NCBI GenBank assembly: GCA_963660615.1
Contig: CAVKYE010000011.1
Coordinates: 1-41,285, forward strand
Origin: Coprosoma sp963660615
GTDB lineage: Bacteria > Bacillota_I > Bacilli_A > RF39 > UBA660
Direction: 5' to 3'
Length of the DNA: 41,285 nucleotides
A program made the translations under genes and the position numbers. The notes under the pieces are model-generated. The model was not told where the DNA came from, did not search any database, and saw nothing but the letters and a program-made list of their open reading frames with translations. Shown piece after piece: positions 8,322 to 16,133 of the stretch. Each line of letters opens with the position of its first letter. Position 1 is the first letter of the stretch.

Positions 8322-9104
8322 ATGGATTTTAATGTTGGGGATTTGGTTACGCGGGATAGTCATGATAATGATGTTATTTTTAAGATTGTAAGTATTTCTA
8401 CTGATGGGGTTTGTCTTAAAGGCGTTAATGTGAGACTGCTTGTTGATGCACCTATTTATGATTTGAAAAAGTATGATGGTGAGGATATGGAAGATGAGAA
8501 GGATTTTATGAGTAGACTTGATTCAGGTGTTACTTTGGACCGCAATGATTATTTTTATATTCCTGGTAAGATTTTACATATTGATAGTGATTCTGATTAT
8601 TTAGGTAGGTGTTTGGATTATTATAAAAAGTTTGATATTTGGGCGATGGGAATAAATGAGAGCGAGGATGTGGTGCCTTCTAAGATTTTAGGATGGCTTA
8701 ATGAGTATAAACCTAATATTGTTGTTATTACGGGGCATGATGCTTATTATAAGAAAAAAGGTGGAATTGATGATTTGAAGGCTTATAAGTCTAGCCGTTT
8801 TTTTGCGGATTCTATTAGGGAAGCTAGAAAGTATGAAGGCAGTCATGAAAAGTTAATTATTATTGCGGGGGCTTGTTCTTCTTGTTTTGATGAACTTATT
8901 AGGGCTGGAGCGAATTTTGCTTCTAGTCCTTCTAGGGTTAATATTCATGCTTTAGATCCGGCTATTGTGGCTTCTTTGATGGCTCTTTCGGATATTAATA
9001 AGGATATTGATTTGAAAAGTATTTTGGAAAAGACTAAGTATGGCAAGGATGGTATTGGAGGGATTATTACGAAAGGTACTATGTATGTTGGATATCCTAG
9101 ATAA
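8322..9104 (+). CDS. yabG: Sporulation-specific protease YabG
   Basis: YabG is a cysteine-type protease that processes coat proteins during spore maturation. The 260-residue protein has the N-terminal GDLVTRDSHDNDVIFKI domain, the central PNIVVITGHDAYYKK block and IAGACSSCFDELIRAGANFASSPSR, which match the family. The start at 8322 follows GGTGATAT; a longer in-frame reading from 8169 would add a non-family leader. The end overlaps veg by 20 bp, and yabG-veg is also adjacent in Bacillus. Confidence 0.94.
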   Translation: MDFNVGDLVTRDSHDNDVIFKIVSISTDGVCLKGVNVRLLVDAPIYDLKKYDGEDMEDEKDFMSRLDSGVTLDRNDYFYIPGKILHIDSDSDYLGRCLDYYKKFDIWAMGINESEDVVPSKILGWLNEYKPNIVVITGHDAYYKKKGGIDDLKAYKSSRFFADSIREARKYEGSHEKLIIIAGACSSCFDELIRAGANFASSPSRVNIHALDPAIVASLMALSDINKDIDLKSILEKTKYGKDGIGGIITKGTMYVGYPR

Positions 9105-9330
9105 GGGGTATGATAATATAACTATTCGTAAGGCTCTTAGTAATTATTTGGGTAAGACGGTGGTTATTAAATATAATCTTGGTAGGAATAAATATGAAAG
9201 TTATAAGGTTATGATTAAAGGCCTTTATAATTGTGTTTTTTTGGTTGAAACTTTAGGTGAAAATAGGTGTATTAAGTCTTTTTCTTATGCGGATGTTATT
9301 ACAAAAACTATTAAAATTTATGATAAATAA
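9085..9330 (+). CDS. veg: Veg protein (DUF1021 family)
   Basis: An 81-residue SH3-like small protein. It matches Veg by the 'LGKTVVIKYNLGRNKYESYKV' region and the C-terminal FSYADVITKTIKI strand. In B. subtilis Veg stimulates biofilm gene expression. The ATG at 9085, inside the end of yabG, has GAAAGG 8 bp upstream. The yabG-veg order supports the call. Confidence 0.86.
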   Translation: MLDILDKGYDNITIRKALSNYLGKTVVIKYNLGRNKYESYKVMIKGLYNCVFLVETLGENRCIKSFSYADVITKTIKIYDK

Positions 9331-9340
9331 AATTTTTTCC

Positions 9341-9369
9341 TTGCTTTTTGTGTGTTTTTATTGTATACT
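9341..9369 (+). promoter_or_regulatory. Sigma-A-type promoter of spoVG
   Basis: TTGCTT (9341-9346), 17-bp spacer, TATACT (9364-9369). The transcript would start about 30 bp before the spoVG start codon. In B. subtilis spoVG uses SigH; no clear SigH element is visible here. Confidence 0.65.
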
Positions 9370-9405
9370 TAGAGTGTAAACTAGGTCAGAAGGGAGAGGT
9401 AACGC

Positions 9406-9669
9406 ATGAAAATTACTTCAGTTAATGTTCGAAAAATTGAAAAGGAAAACTCACGTATTCGTGGTATTGCATCTGTAATCCTAGATGAGTGTTTTGCAGT
9501 TCATGGTATTAGAATTATTGAAGGCGATAATGGTTTATTTATAGCTATGCCTAGTCGTAAGTCTAATAATGAAGATTACCATGATACAGCGCATCCTATT
9601 ACAAAAGAATGCCGCAAAATGTTTGAAGATTCTATTATTGAAGAATATAACAATTTAAAAGACGAATAA
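9406..9669 (+). CDS. spoVG: SpoVG, RNA-binding regulator
   Basis: SpoVG is a small nucleic-acid-binding regulator affecting septation and sporulation. 87 residues with the full family pattern: ITSVNVRKIEKENSRIRGIAS, the core DECFAVHGIRIIEG and the motif GLFIAMPSRK, then HPITKECRK. The AGGGAGAGG ribosome-binding site is strong. Codon use is less T/G-biased than in neighbouring genes (for example more C-ending and A-ending codons), as expected for a highly expressed gene. Confidence 0.96.
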   Translation: MKITSVNVRKIEKENSRIRGIASVILDECFAVHGIRIIEGDNGLFIAMPSRKSNNEDYHDTAHPITKECRKMFEDSIIEEYNNLKDE

Positions 9670-9682
9670 GTCTTTTTTTTTT
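9657..9682 (+). terminator. Terminator of spoVG
   Basis: AAAAGAC, six-base loop, GTCTTTT followed by six more T. It overlaps the spoVG stop codon. Confidence 0.82.
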
Positions 9683-9710
9683 GCATATTATTTAATGAGG
9701 GAGGAATTTT

Positions 9711-9998
9711 ATGGATAAAATGGATGGTATTTCTTCTTTTTCGCATTCTATTACGTTAAATGAGAGAAAAAATATTGTTATTACTGGTGTTAAAAAGATT
9801 GACAATTTTGATGATGAAGAGTTTTATTTAGAGACTTCAATGGGTGATTTGAAGATTTCTGGTGAGGAGCTTGAAATTATTAAGCTTGATACTTATCAAG
9901 GAAATGTTTCTATTAAGGGAAAAGTTGATAGTATGGTGTATACTGAGGGTGATAAGAAAAATAAGGAAAATGGAGTTTTTAATAAGTTATTTAAATAA
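9711..9998 (+). CDS. yabP: Sporulation protein YabP
   Basis: 95 residues. YabP/YqfC-family proteins are mother-cell sporulation proteins. The N-terminal HSITLNERKNIVITGVKKI followed by FDDEEFYLETSMGDLKISGEEL is the family core. The C-terminal ~20 residues are Lys/Asn-rich and not conserved. GGGAGGAAT ribosome-binding site. Its stop shares one base with the yabQ start (TAATG), so the two are coupled, as in Bacillus. Confidence 0.93.
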   Translation: MDKMDGISSFSHSITLNERKNIVITGVKKIDNFDDEEFYLETSMGDLKISGEELEIIKLDTYQGNVSIKGKVDSMVYTEGDKKNKENGVFNKLFK

Positions 9999-10270
9999 TG
10001 AATTTATATATTCAAATTATTAGTCTTTTATTTTCTTTTGGCTTTGGTATATTTTTTTCGTGTTTTGTTTATTTTAATAGGAAAATTATTTATAATGATA
10101 ATGTTTTTATTAAATTATTTGGTACTTTTTTGGTGGTTTTGATTGGAATGCTTTTATATTTTATTATTTTAAGAAAAATTAATTATGGTATTTTTCATCC
10201 TTATCTTCTTCTTGTTATGACCTTTGGTTATTATGTTCCAGTTTTATTTGCACATATTCTAAAAAAATGA
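9998..10270 (+). CDS. yabQ: Spore cortex protein YabQ
   Basis: A 90-residue, almost wholly membrane-embedded protein with about three helices (residues 3-25, 38-58, 67-86). YabQ is required for cortex synthesis in Bacillus. Identity rests mainly on position (yabP-yabQ-divIC) and topology, plus the start-region match 'QIISLLFSFGFGIFFSCFVY'. It is shorter than B. subtilis YabQ (about 210 residues), lacking the variable C-terminal part. Confidence 0.82.
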   Translation: MNLYIQIISLLFSFGFGIFFSCFVYFNRKIIYNDNVFIKLFGTFLVVLIGMLLYFIILRKINYGIFHPYLLLVMTFGYYVPVLFAHILKK

Positions 10271-10298
10271 TATACTTGTTTAGAATAAGGTGATTTGA

Positions 10299-10736
10299 AT
10301 GGCAAAGAAGAAAATTCCAAAACAATCTAAAAGAAGATTAACTTTTTTAACTCCTTTGGTTATTTTAGCTATTGGTTATTGTTTGTTTACTTTAGTTACG
10401 ACGGTTATTCAGCTTTATCAATTACATTCTGAAGAAGATTCTTTACAGAGTGAGCTTAATGATTTAAAGGGTCAAAGTAATGAGCTTAAAACTGAGGTAA
10501 ATAAGCTTCAGGATAAGGATTATGTGGCTAGGTATGCACGTGAGAATTATCTTTACACTAAAGATGGCGAGTATGTTATTAAAACTCATGATGAGGGTAA
10601 AGAAAAGAAGGAAAAGAAGTTTTCTATTAATGAGGAATATTATTGGTATGGTGGTGTTTTAGTTGGATTTTTGTTTGTCTTTTATTTATTTGTTCACCAT
10701 AAACGTAAAAAAAAGGTTAAGAAAAAAAAGGCTTAG
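10299..10736 (+). CDS. divIC: DivIC/FtsB-like septum formation initiator
   Basis: DivIC is a divisome protein partnering with FtsL and DivIB. The 145-residue protein has a basic cytoplasmic start, a membrane helix (about 16-38), a coiled coil (about 43-72) and the family segment DYVARYARENYLYTKDGEYVI. Unusually, a second hydrophobic segment (GGVLVGFLFVFYLFV, about 118-132) and a Lys-rich tail follow; usual DivIC proteins have one helix and end outside the membrane. AAGGTGATT ribosome-binding site. Position after yabQ matches Bacillus. Confidence 0.9.
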   Translation: MAKKKIPKQSKRRLTFLTPLVILAIGYCLFTLVTTVIQLYQLHSEEDSLQSELNDLKGQSNELKTEVNKLQDKDYVARYARENYLYTKDGEYVIKTHDEGKEKKEKKFSINEEYYWYGGVLVGFLFVFYLFVHHKRKKKVKKKKA

Positions 10737-10753
10737 TGAGATAGTCTTTTTTT
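10726..10753 (+). terminator. Terminator of yabP-yabQ-divIC
   Basis: AAAAGGCT and AGTCTTTT arms (8 bp, one G-U pair) around the divIC stop codon, followed by TTT. Confidence 0.65.
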
Positions 10754-10848
10754 GTTTTAATTTTGGCGTTTTGTTTTGAAGTCTTAGCTTAGTTCAATAA
10801 ATACGGCTAGTCTAAACTATCATATTTTTGAATTTTTAGGTATAGTAA

Positions 10849-10872
10849 AAGGAAACCAAATTTGGTAACCTT
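10849..10872 (-). terminator. Probable terminator of the prfB-ftsX operon
   Basis: A hairpin with AAGG/CCTT and ACCAAA/TTTGGT arms around two mismatches touches the ftsX stop; on the minus strand TTTTACT follows. Confidence 0.5.
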
Positions 10873-11771
10873 TAGATTTTTAAATGTTTTCTTACGGCTC
10901 TCCATGATCCAAACATTCCGACTAGAACTCCTATTGTTAGTAAGATTAATGAGGTTGTATAAACGAATGGAGTTGGTGATATTAGTTTTATGAATGGTGA
11001 GAAAAGATGCCCTTCAAAATTATTGTATATTGTCATGTAACCATAAATTGTTAGGATTATTGGTATTATTGATCCTAAGGCTCCTAGTAGTAATCCTTCT
11101 ATTATGAATGGTATTCTGATGTTTAGGTTTGATGCTCCTATTAGTCTCATGATGCTTATTTCTCTTTGTCTTGATGATATGGTGATTTTTATTGTGTTTG
11201 AAATTAAGAAGGCGGTTACTAGAACTAAGGCAATTACGGAAATTACGCATACTTTGTGGATTACTTTAAAGGCTGATACTAGTTGATCGACCATTCCTTC
11301 TCCATATTTTACTATGGTAACTCCTTCTATTTTTTTGATTTTTTTGGCTACTTTATCAATTCCTTCGATATTTTTTACTTTTACTTGGAAGGTGTTTTGG
11401 ATTGGATTTTCATCATCTGACCAATTTTTCATGATGCTTGAGAATACTTCTGATGAGTCCATCATGTCTTTGGTTATATCTTTTTTCGAAATGAATTCGT
11501 ATTTTGATACGTTGTCTATTACACTTATTTTGTCTTTGACGTTTTCTATTTCGTCTTCTGATAGTTTGTTATCTAGGAAGGCTACTATGGTGACGTCTTT
11601 TTCTACTAGGGTGGTGAAGTTATCAACGTTGTATGATAAGATTATTGATACGGCGACAACGATTAGGGTTATTGCGATACATGATATTGACGCAAGTGAG
11701 AGGGAAAAGTTTCTGAATACGCCTTTGAAGGCGTCTCTAAAGTTTCTACTAATAATTCTTAATGTTTTCAT
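10872..11771 (-). CDS. ftsX: Cell division protein FtsX
   Basis: Membrane subunit of the FtsEX ABC-type complex, which activates peptidoglycan hydrolases (or sporulation entry) through an extracellular domain. 299 residues: TM1 about 22-45, a large extracytoplasmic domain about 46-170, then three TMs near 172-195, 222-246 and 268-290. The segment ISSRQREISIMRLIGASNLNIR is the FtsX/MacB core. The start overlaps the ftsE stop by four bases (ATGA). Confidence 0.94.
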   Translation of the reverse strand: MKTLRIISRNFRDAFKGVFRNFSLSLASISCIAITLIVVAVSIILSYNVDNFTTLVEKDVTIVAFLDNKLSEDEIENVKDKISVIDNVSKYEFISKKDITKDMMDSSEVFSSIMKNWSDDENPIQNTFQVKVKNIEGIDKVAKKIKKIEGVTIVKYGEGMVDQLVSAFKVIHKVCVISVIALVLVTAFLISNTIKITISSRQREISIMRLIGASNLNIRIPFIIEGLLLGALGSIIPIILTIYGYMTIYNNFEGHLFSPFIKLISPTPFVYTTSLILLTIGVLVGMFGSWRAVRKHLKI

Positions 11772-12454
11772 TCGCTATACGTCCCTTCTGCATAATCTTT
11801 GAGTACTCTTCCTGAGTCTAGGACGATTACTCTTTTTTTCATTTCGTTTACGATGTCTATACTGTGGGTCACCATGATGATTGTGGTTCCTAGTTTGTTT
11901 ATTTCGTCTAGTACTTTCATTATTTCCATGCTTGTGTTTGGATCTAGGTTTCCGGTTGGTTCATCACATATAAGTAATTTAGGTCCATTTACTATGGCTC
12001 TGGCGATGGCAACTCTTTGTTGTTCTCCTCCTGATAGTTGTGCGGGGTAGCTTTTTACTTTGTGTTTTAGGCCAACTAATTCTAATACTTTTATTACTTT
12101 GGCGTGAATTTCTTCTTTTGGTACACCAAATATTTCTAGGGCAAAGGCGACGTTTTCATATACTGTTGATTTTGGAAGAAGTTTGAAGTCTTGGAAAACT
12201 ACACCTATTTTTCTTCTGATTTTGTATACTTTACCATTACGTAGTTTACCTACGTCAACTCCTCCTACGTATATATTTCCCGCTGTTGGTTTTTCTTCTC
12301 TATATAACATTTTTATTAGGGTACTTTTTCCACATCCTGTTGAGCCTATTATGAAGACGAATTCACCTTTGTTTATTGAAAGGTTTAGATCTTGGATGGC
12401 GGTTACTCCTGTTTTGTATGTTTTTTTTACGTTTATAAGCCTAATTAGTTCCAT
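11768..12454 (-). CDS. ftsE: Cell division ATP-binding protein FtsE
   Basis: ATPase partner of FtsX. 228 residues with Walker A GSTGCGKST (about 37-45), Q-loop VFQDFKLLP, signature LSGGEQQR and Walker B LLICDEPTGNLD, all intact, plus the H-loop VTHS. The ribosome-binding site is AAGAAGG. It sits between a YitT-like gene (14-bp gap) and ftsX (four-base overlap). In many Bacillota ftsEX follows prfB, as here with one intervening gene. Confidence 0.97.
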   Translation of the reverse strand: MELIRLINVKKTYKTGVTAIQDLNLSINKGEFVFIIGSTGCGKSTLIKMLYREEKPTAGNIYVGGVDVGKLRNGKVYKIRRKIGVVFQDFKLLPKSTVYENVAFALEIFGVPKEEIHAKVIKVLELVGLKHKVKSYPAQLSGGEQQRVAIARAIVNGPKLLICDEPTGNLDPNTSMEIMKVLDEINKLGTTIIMVTHSIDIVNEMKKRVIVLDSGRVLKDYAEGTYSE

Positions 12455-12468
12455 TTTATACCTTCTTT

Positions 12469-13347
12469 CTATTCTCCTTTGCTTACTTCATATGTATCGG
12501 TTACTATGAAGAATGCTTTGTTATCTATACGTGTTATTCCTTCTTTTAAAAGGAAGTATTCTTTGGTGGGGATTGTGCATAAAAGTAGCTTTTTTTTATC
12601 TCCTGTGTAGCCACCTATGCCTGGGATAATTGTGACTCCGTGGTGCATTTGGTTTAATATATAGTCATTTATTTCTTGTTCTTTTTCGGTTATTATTTGG
12701 AATGTTTTATATTCTGATATTCCAATTATTACTTTATCGGTCATATTTCCAATGATGATTAATGATATTACTGAGTAGATAAATGATTGCCAGCCGAAGA
12801 CGAAAAGTCCAATTGTAACTATTACGCCTTCTACATATATGGTTGCACTTCCTACGGATTTTTTTCCATATTTTGAAACTATTTGTTTTAAAACGTCTGA
12901 CCCTCCTGTTGTGTATCCGGCTTTAAATACGAGGCCTGTTCCAAATCCATATATAACTGCTCCTGTTATGGCTATTATGGCTGTTTCTGTACTTCCTAGG
13001 TCTATAAATTTGGCAATATCTGCGGTTAGGAACGTAAATAAGGGATATAGCAGGGAACCTATTATTGTTTTTTGTGTTTTATCTATACCTAGGTATGTAA
13101 ATGAAGCAATTATTAAGATGATGTGCATTAGTAGTATAAGGAGGGCTGGGGGTATTTTATATATATAGTTTAAAACGATGGCTATACCACTTGTTCCAAA
13201 TACCATATCACTTGGTAAGATGAAGATGTTGAAGGCAAGGGCTTGGAGTAAGACACCAAATACGAATATGCTATAGCGTTTTAAACGATTTCCTTTGTAG
13301 ATGTCACTAATTATTTTTTCTGAATTAAATGCTTTTTTTAATATCAT
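12469..13347 (-). CDS. YitT-family membrane protein (DUF161/DUF2179)
   Basis: 292 residues. Five to six membrane helices between about 27 and 200 (including the family stretch FNIFILPSDMVFGTSGIAI and the TTGGSDVL loop) are followed by a C-terminal cytoplasmic DUF2179 domain (HHGVTIIPGIGGYTG, then KEYFLLKEGI). Function is uncertain in the family. Its ribosome-binding site (AAGGTGATG) lies inside the last codons of prfB, so translation is likely coupled. Confidence 0.85.
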   Translation of the reverse strand: MILKKAFNSEKIISDIYKGNRLKRYSIFVFGVLLQALAFNIFILPSDMVFGTSGIAIVLNYIYKIPPALLILLMHIILIIASFTYLGIDKTQKTIIGSLLYPLFTFLTADIAKFIDLGSTETAIIAITGAVIYGFGTGLVFKAGYTTGGSDVLKQIVSKYGKKSVGSATIYVEGVIVTIGLFVFGWQSFIYSVISLIIIGNMTDKVIIGISEYKTFQIITEKEQEINDYILNQMHHGVTIIPGIGGYTGDKKKLLLCTIPTKEYFLLKEGITRIDNKAFFIVTDTYEVSKGE

Positions 13348-13348
13348 T

Positions 13349-14426
13349 TTACATCACCTTTAAATATTCTTTTATAAATTTATCTAAATCTCCATCTAAT
13401 ACTTTATTTACGTTAACTTCTTCAGTGTTTGTTCTGTGGTCTTTTACAAGTGTGTATGGGCACATTACATAGCTTCTTATTTGGGAACCAAAGTTTATTT
13501 CTTTTTGGGTTCCTTTTAGTTTTTGCATTTCTTCTTCTTTTTTCTTTATTTCTATTTCATAAAGTTTACTTTTTAGTATTTGCATGCATTTTTCTTTGTT
13601 TTGTATTTGACTTCGTTCATTTTGGCAGGTTACTATTATGCCTGTTGGAAGGTGTGTTACTCTGACGGCACTGTCTGTGGTGTTTACGCCTTGTCCTCCA
13701 GCTCCACTACTCCTATATACATCTATTCTTATGTCTTTATCTGGGATTACTAGTTCTACGGTGTCATCTATAACTGGTGTTACTTCAACGGCGGCGAATG
13801 ATGTGTGACGTCTTTTGTTGCTATCAAATGGGGAGATTCTGACTAATCTATGGATGCCTTTTTCGCTTTTTAGATATCCATAAGCGTTATGTCCTTTGAT
13901 GATTACTGAAATGTTTTTTATTCCGGCTTCGGTTCCTTCTACTTCGTATATGACATCTATTTTATAGTTGTGTCTTTCGCAGTATCTAGAATACATTCTA
14001 TATAACATTTGTACCCAGTCACAGGCTTCGGTTCCTCCTGCTCCTGAGTGTATTTCTAAGATGGCATCATTGTTGTCGTAATCTCCTTTTAAGAGTATTT
14101 TTATTTCTAAGTTTTCTAATTGTCTTTGAATGTTTTGACATTCTTCTTGGGCTATTTGAAAACCTTCTTCATCTTCTATTATGGATAAGTTAAATTCTAT
14201 TTCTTCTTTTAATTTTTTTGTTTCTTTTAGGGTGTTTTCTAATCCGTTTAGTTCGTTTATTGTTTTTTGACTTTCTTTTCTATTATTCCAAAAGTCACTT
14301 TGGTTCATTTTTTCTTTAAGGTGTTTTATTTTTGTTTTGTTTTCTTCGGTGTCAAAGTGACCTCCATAGGTCGTTTATTTTTTTTTGATAGTCTTCATAT
14401 TTTTTGATTAGTTCGTTTTTTTCCAT
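13349..14426 (-). CDS. prfB: Peptide chain release factor 2, made by +1 frameshifting
   Basis: RF2 reads UGA and UAA. The gene starts at 14426 behind AGGAGG, runs 24 codons to an in-frame TGA (14354-14352) and continues in the +1 frame to 13349, giving about 358 residues. The downstream part has the RF2 tripeptide SPF (RISPFDSNKRRHTSF) and the GGQ loop (SSGAGGQGVNTT). Reading only the downstream frame from MNQSDFW would lose 39 residues of a normal N-terminus. It heads the operon prfB-yitT-ftsE-ftsX. Confidence 0.95.
14351..14365 (-). promoter_or_regulatory. prfB programmed +1 frameshift site
   Basis: On the minus strand: GGAGG (14365-14361), three bases, then CTT TGA C. This is the canonical RF2 autoregulation site: a Shine-Dalgarno-like element pushes the ribosome from CUU onto UUG when UGA is read slowly for lack of RF2. 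The product reads Leu-Asp across the junction. Confidence 0.95.
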
Positions 14427-14506
14427 TGCTTAGGCCTCCTATCATATTATTTATTATAACATTTTCTAATTTATTTTAAAAGGGATTATGTATAAAAATG
14501 TAAATT

Positions 14507-14530
14507 AAAAAATAGGGCTATCCTATTTTG
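14507..14530 (-). terminator. Terminator of the YutD-like gene
   Basis: AAAATAGG and CCTATTTT arms, five-base loop, over the stop codon; the minus strand continues with TTAATTT. Confidence 0.65.
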
Positions 14531-14802
14531 TGTAAAATGAAATATTTACATTCGTATGCACAGTTGTTTTTGATGTATGTGTCTATGTTTTTTATGTCAT
14601 TGATGGGTTTATATTGTTTGTTTTCTTTTGTACAAAAACCTTTTAGTCTTAATGAGCCATATGAAAAGTCACCTAGTATATAGTCATATTCTTTGAAATA
14701 ATCGGTATATTTTTCTAGGAAAATGTTTTTTTCAAAAGCTTCTTTATAGTTTTTGGTTAATTCATATGTGTTTTTGTCTATTTCTATTTTTTGCAATTTC
14801 AT
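14518..14802 (-). CDS. YutD-like protein (DUF1027)
   Basis: About 94 residues matching B. subtilis YutD: YELTKNYKEAFEKNIFLEKY, then YDYILGDFSYGSLRLKGF, and a C-terminal Cys-containing CAYECKYFILHK. Function is unknown; the family is widespread in Bacillota. The AAGGTG site abuts the ATG at 14802 with no spacing, whereas a TTG two codons later (14796) has ideal spacing, so TTG may be the true start. A yunB gene lies just upstream; yutD and yunB are both in the yut/yun region of Bacillus. Confidence 0.82.
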   Translation of the reverse strand: MKLQKIEIDKNTYELTKNYKEAFEKNIFLEKYTDYFKEYDYILGDFSYGSLRLKGFCTKENKQYKPINDIKNIDTYIKNNCAYECKYFILHKIG

Positions 14803-14820
14803 CACCTTTTTTATTATACA

Positions 14821-15582
14821 TTATTTGTTTTTATTAGGCAAGGTGACTGATGGGGTATTTTGGGTAAGTCCGCCAGCATAGTATGTTGGAACGGATCCGG
14901 TTACGATTTTGTAGGCTACTGGTGCTTTGGCTTTGACTATGATTGGTTTGTTATAAAATGGGAGCATGACTTTTTCGCTTATTTTTAGGTTTACATAAAC
15001 GCTTATCATGGCGTTGTTGATGCCATAGTTTTTTATTTCGGTGGTTATGTTGCTGCTGGCGTCACCTACTAGGCTTATTTTGACTGGGATTTTTGGACCT
15101 ATGTTTGCTAGAACGGGGTTTCCTATTAGAACTCCACTACTTATTTGATAAATGATTCCTTTTTCTAGGTCTTCTTTGTTGTAATCTACTAATACGCTAT
15201 CTGAGAATTCTAGGGCGTCTATATCCCCTTTTTCGATGTTTCTTAGGTTTATTTGGACGCTGCTGGTTGTTTCGGTTAGAAATTTATTTACAATGGTGGT
15301 ATTAAAGTCTATTGCTTTTATTTCACCATTTTGATCTTTAGTTATTTCGAAGAGTTCATTTGTGTTTATTTTTTCGGTTATGTGTTTACTTATGGCTTTA
15401 TTTATGATGATGCTTGAAAGTTTTTTTGCTTCTATGGAAGCGTACTGTATCATGATTGGTGAGACTTTTTTGTTTAGATAATGAAAAACGGTGATTATGC
15501 CTAGTATTATTAGTATGATACTGATTACTACTAGGTTTATTTTTTTTATTTTTATTTGTTTTTTTGTTTTTACTCTTTTCAT
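14821..15582 (-). CDS. yunB: Sporulation protein YunB
   Basis: YunB is a SigE-controlled membrane protein of the mother cell. 253 residues: basic start, one membrane helix (about 16-37), then an extracytoplasmic domain with family segments SIIINKAISKHI, IDFNTTIVNKFLTETT, LGPKIPVKISLVGD (in LANIGPKIPVKISLVGD) and YGINNAMISVYV. The start at 15582 lacks a visible Shine-Dalgarno; an earlier in-frame ATG at 15642 also lacks one. A SigE-like CATACATA lies 10 bp before 15582. Confidence 0.88.
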   Translation of the reverse strand: MKRVKTKKQIKIKKINLVVISIILIILGIITVFHYLNKKVSPIMIQYASIEAKKLSSIIINKAISKHITEKINTNELFEITKDQNGEIKAIDFNTTIVNKFLTETTSSVQINLRNIEKGDIDALEFSDSVLVDYNKEDLEKGIIYQISSGVLIGNPVLANIGPKIPVKISLVGDASSNITTEIKNYGINNAMISVYVNLKISEKVMLPFYNKPIIVKAKAPVAYKIVTGSVPTYYAGGLTQNTPSVTLPNKNK

Positions 15583-15661
15583 ATTATTTAATATGTATGA
15601 TTTGTTTTGCTTTTTTATACATAATATTGTGATAATGTGCAATAATATTTATGGTGATAGA

Positions 15662-16108
15662 ATGAAAGTTAATGAAATTATGTCGAGGAATTTGATTACT
15701 TGTGATGATGATGATAGTGTTTTGTTTGTTTGTAATTTGATGAGAAAGTATGATGTTGGGTTGGTTCTGGTTGTAAACGATGAGGGGCTTTTAGGGGTTA
15801 TTACTGATAGAGATATTGTTTGTTTGCTTTCTAATGGTTTAGATAAGGTTTTACCTTATATAAATACGAATGTTATTACTGTTGATGAGGATGAGGATGT
15901 TTTGAAGGCTTTAGAGGTTATGAAAGATAACAAGATTAAAAGGCTTGTGGTTACTCATGATGATTTGGTAACGGGGGTTATTTCTATTTCTGATTTATTT
16001 AATACGGATATTAGTAGTGAGGAGATTTTATCAGCACTTAAGGTTATTTATGCAATTGATAGAGATTCTGATTATTTTGAGGTTGATGTTCATGAATTTC
16101 CTCTTTAA
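15662..16108 (+). CDS. Tandem CBS-domain protein
   Basis: 148 residues made of two CBS domains (about 7-62 and 68-122): VNEIMSRNLITCDDDDSV, then LLGVITDRDIV, and NVITVDEDEDVLKALEVM with RLVVTHDD and GVISISDL. Such stand-alone CBS pairs bind adenine nucleotides and regulate partner proteins. The last 25 residues (YAIDRDSDYFEVDVHEFPL) are extra. The start at 15662 follows GGTGATAG. It is transcribed divergently from yunB, with only ~80 bp between them. No partner is evident. Confidence 0.85.
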   Translation: MKVNEIMSRNLITCDDDDSVLFVCNLMRKYDVGLVLVVNDEGLLGVITDRDIVCLLSNGLDKVLPYINTNVITVDEDEDVLKALEVMKDNKIKRLVVTHDDLVTGVISISDLFNTDISSEEILSALKVIYAIDRDSDYFEVDVHEFPL

Positions 16109-16133
16109 AAAAAGCTGGGTTATCAGCTTTTTC
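16109..16133. terminator. Terminator after the CBS gene
   Basis: AAAAAGCTG, loop GGTTAT, CAGCTTTTT. A perfect 9-bp stem that can serve both convergent genes; its right half lies in the 3' end of the minus-strand gene. Confidence 0.83.

Noticed and set aside
13349..14308. prfB beginning at the internal ATG (MNQSDFW)
   Set aside because: The upstream 24 codons, the AGGAGG site and the CTT TGA C frameshift signal show a longer gene; the short reading loses a normal N-terminus.
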